Source: Myxocyprinus asiaticus (Eukaryota; Chordata; Actinopteri; Cypriniformes; Catostomidae). From it: a stretch of 64,000 nucleotides of DNA. The notes under the pieces were generated by a model. The model worked only from the letters and a program-made list of their open reading frames with translations, was not told the origin of the DNA and searched no databases. The stretch covers positions 22,023,931 to 22,087,930 of the forward strand of contig NC_059372.1 in NCBI RefSeq assembly GCF_019703515.2, given 5' to 3'. Shown in pieces: positions 33,171-43,087 of the stretch (positions are counted from its first letter, which is position 1; each line of letters opens with the position of its first letter). Made by a program: the position numbers and the translations under genes.

Positions 33171-36100
33171 CAGGGACAAGTTGAAATAAAATGTTCTTGG
33201 TAATCAACATTATGCCACAAATGCTGTCGATTGAGAACCTGAAATATTCCTCTAAGGGGCTATTTCTACCTTACCTATCCTACGCTTAAAATTAGTTCTG
33301 ATGGTTTAACCTAATGTATTCAGGTTGATAAAGTAGTTAACCAATATTTTTGACCTGAATCAAACCAGTTAATATAGATCTTACCAAATTTCAGTCAGGA
33401 GCACTTTTGTCTAATGAAAACATTTACTGATTTATTGAAACAATCTGTTGGTGTTGGTGGTCTGGTTCTGTTCTGCGACAAAACCACCCACAAGGCAGCT
33501 CAGAGAATTCATGAATGGAAGACCTAAAAAAAACACCCTACTCTGATATGTGTCTGAATTGTTTTGGTACGTCATGGTCAGCTGAACATCAGCTAATTGC
33601 AAGCTTGATTAATGTGACCTGCCTGAACTAGCATGATGCTTTATGTTTTATGCTTAAAACATTTTCAGTGTACAACATAAAAATATGTCTCCAAATGTAA
33701 ATAAAATCATTGTCTCTCTAAATTAGATATCCATCAGTTCTTGTGAAAATGATGGGTAGAGAGTGTCAAAAATGTGCTATTCATTCCAGATACTAGTTAT
33801 AGTAAGAAAATGTATGGGAAATGATAGGAATATTGAAATAATACGACATGTAAATTTGTAACTGCTGTTCAGTGAAATAATAATATTACGTAACATCTGA
33901 TTGCTAAATTAGTTTAGTGGACTCCTGCTGATTCACATTATCAAAACATACCTGCCTGAATATGGAAAAATATGGAGATTGACTGAATAAATTGTATTAG
34001 TCTTATGAGGTGTCTACTTAATCATGACAAATATATTGCTTACTGAATCAGTGTACTCATTTTTCAGCTACACTGAGGACAAAACTTCTGGTATACAATT
34101 CTGTCTATCAGAGGGATGTTTCTCTGCTCTGGAGTACAACTTCACTCGAGGCAGTGTCCAAAAGGAAGACTAAGATAAAGAATTGAACCTTCAAAGATGT
34201 CAGACACCACAGTATTGGCTTACAGTTGATAATGTCTGTTGATCCAAGTCTTGGCTCTGTAGTGACTGCTGGTCCCTGGTTTTGTCATTTCAGTTATATT
34301 GTGTATAATGGTGACTTTCCCTTTTATGCATAATATATTTTAAATGTAATGCGACCTGCATCATGCAGTGTTTATAAGAATAGCGCTTCTGTCTGTTTTA
34401 TTGTATCACGCCCCTCAGTGATAGCCTATCAGCGTGCGTTCGTGGTGTATATTAGGGTGGCTTTGTGCCGCCTAGACACGCGTCACGGTCTAATGGCCGC
34501 ACCATTTCCGGTATCGGATGGTTTTTTTGTGCGAGGCTCGTACCGAGCTTCACAGGCCTACTTCTGCCTTCCTCGGGTCTGTTTTTGCCGTGCGTGCGTG
34601 TATGTTATGGCTCCAACATTTTCGGTGAAATAAACTGCTCGTCAGAATGGGTCTGTCTGCATTGAAGCTGTAGTGCTAATCTTACAGCGCTGCTGTTTTG
34701 CTTTTGTTTTGTTTTGTTTGTTGTGTTTCCATTTAAAACTCAGTCGCTGGCTCTGAAAGCGCTGTTTTGAGTCACAGAGACAAGTATCTGTACTTCTTGA
34801 ATCAATGAGATTGTCTGAGTTTGAAAACTGTTATTTTGTTCATATTGAAACTATTTTCATTTGTGTGAATTTGATAGTAGCCGGGTGATTTTGTCATCAG
34901 TCTCTCTCTCTCCCCTGCTCTTCACATTTTTTTGTTTTGTTTTGTGTGGGTTAAAACCACTGAGATATATATAATATAATATATGATAGATAGATAGATA
35001 GATGGATATAGAACGTCTTGGTTACATATGTAACCTCGGTTCCCTGAGACGAAGGGAATGAGACATTGCGTTTGTTAACGCATATGGGGAGTGCCTTCTT
35101 ACACGACCTAGTTGAAACCTCTCTACAATAACGCCAGTATTCTAATATTGGCTATGGTGTTTGATCCCTGCCTGTTTTGGTGCATAACTGTCCGCTATCA
35201 AAACAGGTGCACAAACACCATTTCCTCATAATTTCTGACTAAGAACAAGGAGCACATCACTCATACCTCAAGAGCTCTTGAGTCTTGTAATGCGGCTAGT
35301 GTTCGCAAAGTCTCATTCCCTTTGTCTCAGGGAACCGAGGTTAAGTACGTAACCGAGACGTTCACTTACAACTTAGTACACTTGATATTGCGTTTATTAA
35401 CGCACATGGGGAACAGAATCCCATCATGCCGCATTACATGACATAACCTCCCAGAAAGGAAGCATGACGCCGCAGTCTCGTGGGACGGCGACTGACAAGA
35501 GCCTGCTGCAGTGAGTGACCCTCGTGTTGGGCCAGGAGGGGAGCACTCAGGACAAATATATGAACTATAGTCATAAAGTATGAATTAACTCCTTCACGAA
35601 CCCAGTCGGGAAGGGAGTTTATTTATAATGTAAGTGCTTGTGACTCACAGTAAATTACAATGGCCTAATGCAGGCAGTTGTGTAAAAGATGGGGAGCTCG
35701 TCCTAAAAGGGAGGAGCATAAGTATATGTATTTGGCCAATGGATAGCAAGAGCTCTAAACAGAGAGGACTTTTGAAGAGAGAGACATTATGTCTAGGTTG
35801 TAAAACCTCGCGAATGTGTTTTGAGAGGACCATTCTGCTGCAAAACATATGTCCTGTAAGGAAACTCCATTCGTCCATGCCCATGAGGAGGCCATGCTTC
35901 TAGTTGAGTGTGCTTTAACACCAATTGGGCAAGTCTTACCCTGCGACTCATATGCCAGGGAAATTGCATCGGCAGTCCAGTGAGAAAGTCTTTGCTTGGA
36001 GATGGACATTCCTTTTGTGCATCCTCCATAGCTTACAAAGAGTTGATCAGACAGTCTGAGCTGGCGTGTATGCTCAACGTATGCGTGTAGTGCCCACACA

Positions 36101-39100
36101 GGGCATAACAAACGCAATTATTGTTCCTCATTCGAATTACTGAAGGAGGGAAGAAGGCCTGAAGGTGAACCATCTGCGCTCTGAAGGGCATGGTTAGGGC
36201 CTTAGGCACATAGCCTTTTCTGGGTTTGACAGTGGCTCTTGAAAGTCCAGGGCCAAACTCCAGACATGAATTGCCGATTGTTAGTGCAAGTCACCAACCC
36301 GTTTTACTGAGGCCAGAGTCAGCAGTAGTGCGGTCTTAATGGAGAGCATGTGCAAATCAACAGAGTCCAAAGGTTCGAAGGGGGGCCCTGCGAGAACTTT
36401 TAGGACTAAAGTCAATTAGGGACTGTAGCCGGCCAAGGTGGGTTTAATCGTCTTGCTCCTTTAAGGAACTTTATGATTAAATCATGCTTTCCTATAGAGG
36501 CGCCAGCTTCATGTGCGTGATATGCAGATATAGTTGCCACATTCACTTTGAGACAGTCCGAAGTGCAGGACTTTGAACTGATACGCTTTTCTCTCGAACG
36601 CGAATCTCAAAAACATCCTGTGATGTCGTACAATTTGGATATGAAAGTACGCATCCTTCAGATCTATCGACATAATCTCATCGTGTGGGCGTACATGCGA
36701 TAAGATTCGTTTCTGAGTAATCATTTTGAATGGATGCTTTGTGAGTGCGTGATTTAAATGTCTCAGATCCAGGATCGGCCGAAGTCCGCCGTCTTTCTTT
36801 AATCGTAATACTGGCGCGTCTTTGGGGGAAACCGTGGAAGACAACAGCATTGAAACAGGGTGGCCAGCGTGCAAATTGGATTGTATAACCATGTTCTATC
36901 CTTTTTTTGCACCCATACCCGTTAGGGTTCACCACACGTGTGCGTAACGGGACAGAGGGCAATTCGGTTTGTTTACCATATGATATAATGCATCGCTAAC
37001 GATAGGGAAGCAGTTGCGCATAATGTGTTTGCTTTGAAGAGGAAAAAGGGCTCTTTATTGAGAATGTGTGAGCATCTCGTGCATTTGCAACAAATGCTGT
37101 ATTTTCTTTCTTTTTTTTGCACTTATTGCATTTTTTATTGCATTTATTTGAGTGCAAGACACAGAAACAACATTTTGAACAATACTGTGAACAACAATAT
37201 TCCTTTCCCGGCAAACAGTAGTTGGGAGATGGGGAACAATGTTTTGTGTCTCCAACCAAGCCTTTTTTGGAGCAGACCCGGAGGGAATCGCGGGCTCTGC
37301 TTTCCACTTCAAAGGGTTGTGCCAGTCAAGAGCACTTTTGCGGCACATGCTGATACACAGGTGCGGGTGAGGCAGCAGGAATGGGGCTTTTAGTTGGCCG
37401 CTGGCTCAAAACAGAGTGAGGGTGAACCGACTGTGATGTACTCCGTTTGGGCATAAAGTGTCTCATAGCCTGTGACTGCTGCTGAATTGCAACATAACGC
37501 TCAGCAACTTTATTCACAGAGCCGCTAAAGAGGCCGGCTGGAGACACTGGAGCATTCCACAGAGTGGCTTTTTCCTTATCAGTCATTTCTGTGAGGGTCA
37601 GCCATATATGTCGATCCAGAACTGCCAGGTTGCCCATGGACTTGCCGATGGCCTGCGCAGTGACTTTCATGGTATGCAGCGCTAGGTCTGTAGTGGTGCG
37701 GAGCTCTTTGAATGTCTCTGGATCGCAGTCGTCTTGTCCATTTGCCTGAGGAGCTTGGTTTGAAATACCTGGAGCACCGCCATTGTGTGGAGTGCTGATC
37801 CAGCTTGTCCTGCCGCTACGTAAGCTTTTCCTGCCAGTGTGGACGTTTGTTGACACGGTTTGGAAGGATGTATGGGCCGCGATATCCACGCCCTGTTACT
37901 CGCTGGGCAGAGGTGTGCCGCTACCGCCTCCTCTACAGGGGGTAATTGGGCATAACCGTTTTCTTCCCCGTGATCCACATTAAAGAGGATGGCATCACTG
38001 CGCGAGCGCACTGAGAAGGGCACATGCCAAGACTTAGTTCGTTATGAACTTCGGGGAAGAATGGGGCAGATTTGCAGGACGCAGCAGTTTGACAGTGTCT
38101 GGACTGCAGGAACCATTCATCGAGGCGAGACTGTTCAGGTTCCTCTGGGGGAGACAATTCAAGGTGAAGCTCTTCGACATGAAGCATCTCCCTGTCAGTG
38201 GCGCGTTCACGTTCCTCTCCCTCGTGGGGGGGAGGGGCGGCAGAATCATCCACTGACAGGGTTGGGAAGGTTACTTTTGAAATGTATTCCACTACAGATT
38301 ACAGAATACATGTTGTAAAATGTCATTTGTAACGTATTCTGTTAGATTACTCAAGGTCAGTAATGTATTCTAAATACTCTGGATTACTTCTTCAGCACTG
38401 GTGGAGTTTTTCACTTGTTTTGACTATAAAAACTCTGCCAGTTTTTCTCTGAAAAACCTAAATATCTTGTGCAGTGTTGTTTCTAAAACAAGATAAATCA
38501 AATTGATCTTGTTTTAAGGATTTTTAGAAATTTTTACAGGAAAACAATACAAAAATTATTATCAAGAATATGATTTTTTTTCTTACTAGAAAAGAAGAAA
38601 TTATGATCCAACGTGAATTTTCTTGATAAAAAAAATATGATCGTGCCTGGTAACGCGCATGTAAAATGGCTAGAAATAGCATTTTAGCTTAGCATAAAGC
38701 TGACAATTTACACAAGGTTTATTTCAATTTCTTCTGCTCCAAACTTCAAACTTCTCTGTCTGCTCATATGAATGTAACACTTCATAAGAAAGTGTTTCAC
38801 CGCTGTCCAAATGCACTTTGGATCACATCATTTATATGTATAAATGTTTTCCATCTGAAAGGACTAAATATTAAATGAAACAAATGACAATAAAATGCAA
38901 AGTAATCTCTTCAGTAATCAAAATACTTTTTGAATGTAACTGTATTCTAATTACCAGTGATTTAAATGAAATTAAATTAAACGTAAACCAATTACATGTA
39001 TTCCATTACTCACCAACCCTGTCCACTGACCACTCGCCTGATGCAGCGAGAGACATAACTTCATCATTATCATCCCCAGCATCAGAACCACTGCACGAGA

Positions 39101-39503
39101 CAAGGCCGCCCACTCTTTCAGAAGGTCGGATCTCGTCTCGCACATTGAGGGGCTCGCAGGGCGTGTGCCGCCACAAGGACCACCTCAAAGTCATCCTGCT
39201 CGACCTCGCGGCCCCGCCATGCCTCCTCGTGTGAATCCTCACGTATCACAAAAGAGGCGGGTGGGAGGGCGCATGAGGCTGAATCGTCCCTCAGAATGAG
39301 GGTGATTCGTGAGCGAAGTGTCTTGAGACTCATGCCTTCACAGTGAGGACAGTCTGTCTCCATGGGAGCTGACTCTGCGTGGGCACAGCCCAGACAGTAA
39401 ACGCAGCTCTCATGCTGATCTGACGGCGGGATGTGCCTCTCACACAAGGAACACTTACGGAACAACATCTTTAAAAAGACACAAACATGTAAGTGACTCT
39501 TTT

Positions 39504-39541
<38 letters not shown>

Positions 39542-42500
39542 TGATAGATAAATGAATATATATTTAAATCACACAATATACAATACACAATATACAATTG
39601 CTTTGTAAGGATACACAAACCCTGCCGAAGCGCTGCGAGGAATCAGGATGCTGAGGCCCGTTCACCAGCAAAGCGTCAATCGGCGAGGTGGTGTGATGTT
39701 CGCCGGAGCACTGCTGGGGAGCGGAAAGTCTTCCCCTGAAGATTCTGCCCGCTGACTCATGTATATCGACGATGAAGGTAGAGGGCTTTTAGACAACAGA
39801 TGATCGCTGTCTTGAAGGAAGTAATTCTGAGGAAATGGTGTTTGTGCACCTGTTTTTATAGTGGACAGTTTTGCACCAAAACAGGCGGGGCTCAAACACC
39901 ATAGCCAATATTAGAATATTGGCATTATTGTAGAGAGTTTTCAACTAGGTAGTGTAAGAAAGCACTCCCCATATGCATTAATAAATGCAATGTCAAGTGT
40001 ACTGAGTCATAAGGGAACTGGATTGCTCATGACGTCATATGAAGCCACTCCTCCGCCATATTGCTATGCCCAAACACTCCAATGTCCCTACTGACATAAT
40101 AGGAAATCATCTCATTTCAGTGAGTAAACATTAGTCATTCAATCACCGATTTTATATCTGAAATCTGTATGTACATCCCTACAATGCAAACGTCCTACAT
40201 GACATTATTTATTTATTTAAAGTCGAGAATTTTTCCTGTTTGAAAGCCAGAGGGAGTTATGTTTATCTGTATCAAACAGTATCCATCACTAACAAACTTC
40301 ATCAGCGAACAGATCAGCTGATTGTAAACAAGTTCACTGAAACTGAGGTTAGATACAAACAGACATTATTTCATATTTATTGTGATAATCGAAGTGTTCA
40401 ATTACTTGTTTTATATTTTCATCAAAAAAGTGCCTTGTTCTCGCAGTCACTTGAATAAGAGCGCACACTCTCTCTCCCTCTATCACATGCGCAGAGAGGA
40501 AGATCAGCAAAGCAAAGTTGGTTAAAATTAATCAGATACACTATGTTTAAATGGCAAACGAACACGTAATTTATGACATGTATCTATGTATGACTACAGT
40601 GAGCGCTTCAGTATGAAAACGGGCAAATCCCGGGCATTTTAGGTGAATTAAAAATCCCAGTTTTACTTTTTTAGTAAACAGACATGTTGTAACCCCAAAA
40701 CAAGCAAATATTACAGCTTTTCATACTTGCATTACAACTTGTGGATAGTTTTGCTGCTTTCTTTGGTGATTGTTGTGCTGTACTGATAGACTGAACACCT
40801 GGGCAGGTGAATGCTCTGACATCGCGATCCGCTTATATCCTCTCCCTCGTAACTAATATTATCCATAACAGCTAATTAAACATTAAACATGATTGTCACT
40901 AGAGGGCGAAATGCAACTGTATCCACGGGTTGGAGACGGTGAAACGGGGGTGTTTTTGCCTGTCAGTCATTGATACTCTATGGCAGTTTGGGCATACTAA
41001 GATTCACACACTTCTGGTGGCTTCACCTCCTGCTGGCAGTTTAACGCTGCATAAGCGATCCAGTTCTATATATATACAGTACTGTGCAAAAGTCTTAGAC
41101 ACATAAGATTTGTCTTAAGATGGTTATTTATATTTTCAGCTTTAGTGTGTCAATAGGAAATATACATTTTAGACTCCCAAAAATTTATTTTGCAAATAGA
41201 ATAGAATAGAAGAACAGGGAGCCTTGCAACAGATGGCATTGCCCCCACAGAGCCTCCCACTGAATAGTGAGTCAGTCTGGGATTACAAGAAGAGACAGAA
41301 GCAATTGAGACAGCCGAAATAGATAGAAGCACTGTGGCAAATTCTCCAAGAAGCTTGGAACATCCTGTCTGCCAACAACCAAGAAAAACTGTGTCCAGGT
41401 GTACCTACAAGAATTGGTGCTGTTTTGAACGTAAAGGTGGTCACACCCAATATTGATTTAGCTTTTTGTTATGTTTACTGGACTTTGTATGACGTTAATT
41501 GATAAATGAAAACTATTTATGGCATTATTTTTGAAGACATCCTCACTATGTACCATTTTTCCCAAGTGCCTAAAACTTTTGCACAGTACTGTAAATCAGT
41601 GGTTAAAAAACCCTTGTTGAGTTTGTTAGCACTGTGTCCAGAGTTTTTGTCTTGGTTTTGTTAGTTTATTATGATCCTTTTACTTTGTTAATTTTCTCTC
41701 TGTCTTTTCTCAGGAGCTGAGTGCCCCAGTGCAGTGGGCTAGACGTTCCCCGCTAAATGGTTGTGGTTCCCCTGTCATGTGCTTAGTGCTGTGTACTCAC
41801 AACTAATTCACCTGTGTGCTTTGTGTAAGTGAGCATACACCTGTGGGTGAAGTCTCTTTTTATTGGGGGATCGCTGCGCTTGGCTAGCCTACCTGATTCT
41901 GGTAAGCCTCAGCCCTCTGTGTTGCACAAGCAAAGATATGCTTGTTTTGTCTGTCTTTTGAGTGTGAAGCCTATTGCGAACCATCCAGCAGATTGCCTGT
42001 GCTCATAATTTTAATACACTTTTAAATAACTGAGTGTCCAGTGCCCTTCATATATATGTATCTTAAAATAAAGAATTATTTTTGTACTTTGGTATCCACG
42101 TCTCTAGCCCTTTTGTTTTGGAACAACAAACCTGTGTGCCCTTTCTATTTTTAATTGGGTTAGTATTTCCCTGTTAACAACAGGGTGGCGTAGTCAACTT
42201 TTCTATTGGTTTTCCCTCAAATATTAGCATTAGCAGGATTCTCCCCCATCTGCTTGTGCTACAGTTCTATCCTCTAGTCCCATCACTCTGCTACAGTTCC
42301 ATGGATCTTTAGTTTGAGAAACATTGTTTCAGTCACTGCTGTGTTGGCACGCTGTGTCTTTAGGAAAGTTGCATTATGTAGGTTACTTCAGTGAGTTTAT
42401 GCACTCACTTTGCATGCTTCATGCTTCAACATATATAGCCACACAATTCTAACACACTAAAATTGAAAACTTAAAGTTTAATTGCTGCCTAACTTTCTTA

Positions 42501-43087
42501 GTGAAATCAAAGTGGTGCCAAGGTTACAACCTACTGTGATAAGTTCATTGCACTTTTTTACACTGAATTGAATTAGTGTTGAAGAAAATAAACTCTGAAA
42601 ACAGCATTAAAAAAACCCTCTATAAATTCTGGAACAAAGTTAAATGGATGGAAACAAAGATGTTATTAAAATGTGATGAAAATATGTTTACAGTACAACC
42701 TTAAAGTGTCATTGAATGGAATAAAAGTAATGAATTCTCTAAATTATCCTGTTAGGATTGTTTGTCTCAGATTTTAAATTATGTCTTCAGTGGCCTTCCA
42801 AGAAATCACCAAATTGTGACTAATTACAGAATTTGAGCTGTACGAAAATAACTGTGCCTCAGAGAAAGTCTTTGTAAGATGGCTGAAAACGAGCAGGAAT
42901 GCAGACGGTAGACTTGGACATCACAATTTGTCAAGACGGAAGAATTTGGCCAGACAAACCCAATTATTCTTACCTCCATAGCAAGCATCCTGTTTTCCAA
43001 GTAGTTCATCAGGCCCTGGTAGTGGTACTGACCTCTGGAATGCTGAGTATAAATGATTAAGAGTATGAAGAATATGGTGGCTTTCAT
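26366..43087 (-). CDS. olfml3: Olfactomedin-like protein 3, complete coding sequence (three exons)
   Basis: Minus-strand segments 43087-42974, 29686-29404 and 27156-26366 join in frame into a 395-residue secreted glycoprotein (human OLFML3 is about 406). In order: a signal peptide (MKATIFFILLIIYTQHSRGQ), a coiled coil (MNYLENRMLAME into exon 2), and a C-terminal olfactomedin domain with hallmark text such as YEFNSVRELSAS, WDTACP, NAEAAFIVCGTVYVVYNT and RYGAHSSLKYNPEERQLYAW. The domain Cys pair is present (VCINIV in early exon 3, FIVCGT). N-glycosylation sequons are FNSTS, WNGTG and NNGSI. OLFML3 is an extracellular matrix protein; its relatives act as BMP-binding scaffolds in embryonic patterning and vessels. 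The start is the ATG at 43087. The TTG-started extension upstream is not credible. Human OLFML3 is compact, but here intron 1 is 13.3 kb of mostly transposons. The gene is convergent with syt6. Confidence 0.93.
27157..29403 (-). other. olfml3: olfml3 intron 2
   Basis: GT-AG intron of 2.2 kb with donor gtgagt and a pyrimidine-rich acceptor. It is mostly unique-looking AT-rich sequence. It includes a copy (about 28420-28660) of an interspersed repeat also found around 52215-53310. Confidence 0.85.
28420..28660. repeat. Interspersed repeat, family C copy 1
   Basis: Contains aaattgtgcttctttagctc, an A-run and acgctcatgcgcatcctcga, then ttctaatttctcccatttat. The same order recurs at 52229-52325 and 53155-53310, where another element interrupts it. 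Class unknown. Confidence 0.55.
29404..29686 (-). CDS. olfml3: olfml3 exon 2: coiled coil
   Basis: This exon of 283 nt (94 codons plus one base) starts ERIALWHEQNNRYNADLKEF after the acceptor tatacttccag and ends KQEFFELS at the donor gtgagt. It contains heptad-like runs (DLLEKLGKEYTKLHSDLEGA, ARVDRVEREMDYIETKNP) and the conserved Cys of KPCVKAADK. Charged, coil-forming residues fit the oligomerising stalk before the olfactomedin domain. Confidence 0.92.
30077..30316 (-). pseudogene. L2-like LINE ORF2 C-terminal fragment
   Basis: Seventy-nine codons typical of the end of CR1/L2 ORF2: TFKAVHGLAPVYFCDLVTPY, TSSLRSAGTIAL, KTMGGRAFSCIAPKLWNSLP. About 700 bp of non-matching sequence separates it from the rest of the LINE, where the RT domain should be. 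Confidence 0.75.
31417..32256 (-). pseudogene. L2-like LINE apurinic endonuclease-type domain
   Basis: An open frame of 279 codons whose first third is 5' leader sequence and whose remainder is the LINE endonuclease that nicks target DNA: TRSINNKAASIGDIIMDNK, SLVLVLNIYRPPKLNP, AILLIGDFNIHVNN, NLTQCVNFPTHI. The final part of the domain (normally ..DLVIT..SDH) is lost at 31417. Confidence 0.75.
32629..33257. mobile_element. Non-autonomous TIR DNA element
   Basis: The first 75 bp (ttaaaggaatattctgggtt, atttgtggcataatgttgac) are complemented by the last 60 bp (aatcaacattatgccacaaa, gaaatattcct), with a few mismatches. No transposase. The A-run near 33145-33170 lies inside. The target duplication could not be fixed. 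Confidence 0.68.
33258..35011. other. olfml3 intron stretch with a CpG-richer segment
   Basis: Mostly AT-rich. The part 34380-34640 is unusually CpG-rich (cgcctagacacgcgtcacgg, tcgtaccgagcttc) and ends in gaaataaactgctcgtcaga, resembling an LTR or first-exon remnant of an unidentified element. No duplicate or TIR was found in the window. Confidence 0.35.
34985..35003 (+). repeat. (GATA)n microsatellite
   Basis: About four and a half GATA units directly beside the left end of DIRS element 3. Confidence 0.9.
35309..35420 (+). repeat. DIRS element 3 internal complementary region
   Basis: ctttgtctcagggaaccgag..ccgagacg is the complement of the left outer end. It runs straight into ttagtacacttgatattgcg, the complement of the right outer end (..caagtgtactgagt). 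The element ends are thus defined independently of their flanks. Confidence 0.82.
35755..36500 (-). pseudogene. DIRS element 3 tyrosine recombinase (truncated, Tyr retained)
   Basis: The last 120 codons are open: VWALHAYVEHTRQLRLSDQL, the H-x-x-R motif in VKAHSTRSMASSWAW, and NTFARFYNLD with the catalytic Tyr intact, unlike elements 1 and 2. Upstream sequence to about 36500 carries more of the recombinase in shifted frames, up to the junction where its N-terminus is fused to RT by a deletion. Confidence 0.78.
36509..36892 (-). pseudogene. DIRS element 3 reverse transcriptase fragment
   Basis: Contains [35 protein letters not shown] (motif A Asp) and FERKAYQFKVLHFGLS, then breaks off into recombinase-type sequence. 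The YxDD box and all of RNase H are gone, so an internal deletion of over 1 kb joins RT motif B to the recombinase. Confidence 0.8.
36990..39468 (-). pseudogene. DIRS element 3 gag (frameshifted, split by a MITE)
   Basis: The start at ATG 39468 reads MLFRKCSLCERHIPPSD with a Cys/His module (CSLC, HESCVYCLGCAH, TDCPHCEGM) followed by LKTLRSRITLILR, parallel to element 2. After a frameshift it continues to the hAT MITE at 39021, resumes at 38256 (DSAAPPPHEGEE, HLELSPPEEPE) and goes on to the region 37889-37326 (RTTTDLALHTMKVTAQAIGK, DRHIWLTLTEM). The protein has no enzymatic motif. Confidence 0.7.
38249..39029. mobile_element. hAT-type MITE, 765 bp, inside DIRS element 3 gag
   Basis: The element 38257-39021 begins CAGGGTTGGGAAGG and ends CTCACCAACCCTG, with inverted ends and the repeated phrase tgtattcc near both. 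It is flanked by the 8-bp direct repeat TCCACTGA (38249-38256, 39022-39029). It is non-coding and AT-rich. The host gag reading resumes on the other side. Confidence 0.85.
39507..39538 (+). repeat. (TA)n microsatellite
   Basis: Pure TA run in the 5' leader of DIRS element 3, next to its gag start. Confidence 0.95.
40019..41076. other. olfml3 intron stretch, nothing supported
   Basis: AT-rich intronic DNA between DIRS element 3 and the Tc1 MITE. No exon-like frame on the minus strand in a compatible phase. Confidence 0.5.
41077..41591 (+). mobile_element. Tc1-like deletion derivative, 515 bp
   Basis: The ends cagtactgtgcaaaagtctt and (complement) cagtactgtgcaaaagtttt are inverted and flanked by TA. 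The interior keeps the C-terminal tail of a Tc1 transposase in degraded form (ALWQILQEAWNILSANNQEK, VLNVKVVTPNI). It lies in olfml3 intron 1. Confidence 0.8.
41592..42973. other. Intronic stretch, unassigned; possible LTR remnant
   Basis: No exon is seen. The part 41700-42190 is less AT-rich, has an AATAAA near 42069 and ends with ccctgttaacaacagggtggcgtag, loosely recalling an LTR plus primer-binding area, but no second LTR is present. The rest is plain AT-rich sequence. Confidence 0.25.
42974..43087 (-). CDS. olfml3: olfml3 exon 1: signal peptide and start of coiled coil
   Basis: Thirty-eight codons from ATG, ending LENRMLAME at the donor gtaagaat (phase 0). The hydrophobic core IFFILLII followed by QHSRGQ gives a clear signal peptide with cleavage near Gly19-Gln20. 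The text after it (YHYQGLMNYLENRMLAME) parallels the equivalent start of mammalian OLFML3. Ignoring the donor gives a longer open frame that loses all similarity after MEV, which supports the splice site. Confidence 0.9.

Larger units (their letters stand above)
35012..40018 (-). mobile_element. DIRS-like retrotransposon, element 3 (second family)
   Basis: About 5.0 kb on the minus strand, in olfml3 intron 1 and sense to olfml3. Inverted terminal repeats lie at about 35064-35245 and 39835-40005 (gcatatggggagtgc, ccaatattagaatattgg). The internal complementary region at 35309-35420 again joins complements of the two extreme ends. The left outer end (aacgtcttggttacatatgt) resembles that of elements 1 and 2, but the repeats and proteins are clearly different. 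RT and RNase H are largely deleted (junction near 36555), and a 765-bp hAT MITE splits gag. Confidence 0.85.
29687..42973 (-). other. olfml3: olfml3 intron 1, transposon-rich
   Basis: Donor gtaaga and acceptor ttatacttccag bound an intron of 13,287 bp. Roughly two thirds of it is recognisable mobile DNA: an L2-like LINE, a TIR element, DIRS element 3 with a nested hAT MITE, and a Tc1-type MITE. The remaining stretches (33255-35011, 40019-41076, 41592-42973) show no exon I can support. Confidence 0.88.

Noticed and set aside
34349..34665. Overlapping frames in the CpG-rich segment as a gene.
   Set aside because: Frames lack conserved features. They are open because the segment is GC-rich.
41700..42190. 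Possible LTR with adjacent primer-binding site (gggtggcgtag).
   Set aside because: No second LTR, no internal retroelement sequence and no clear terminal dinucleotides, so it is only mentioned as a weak possibility.
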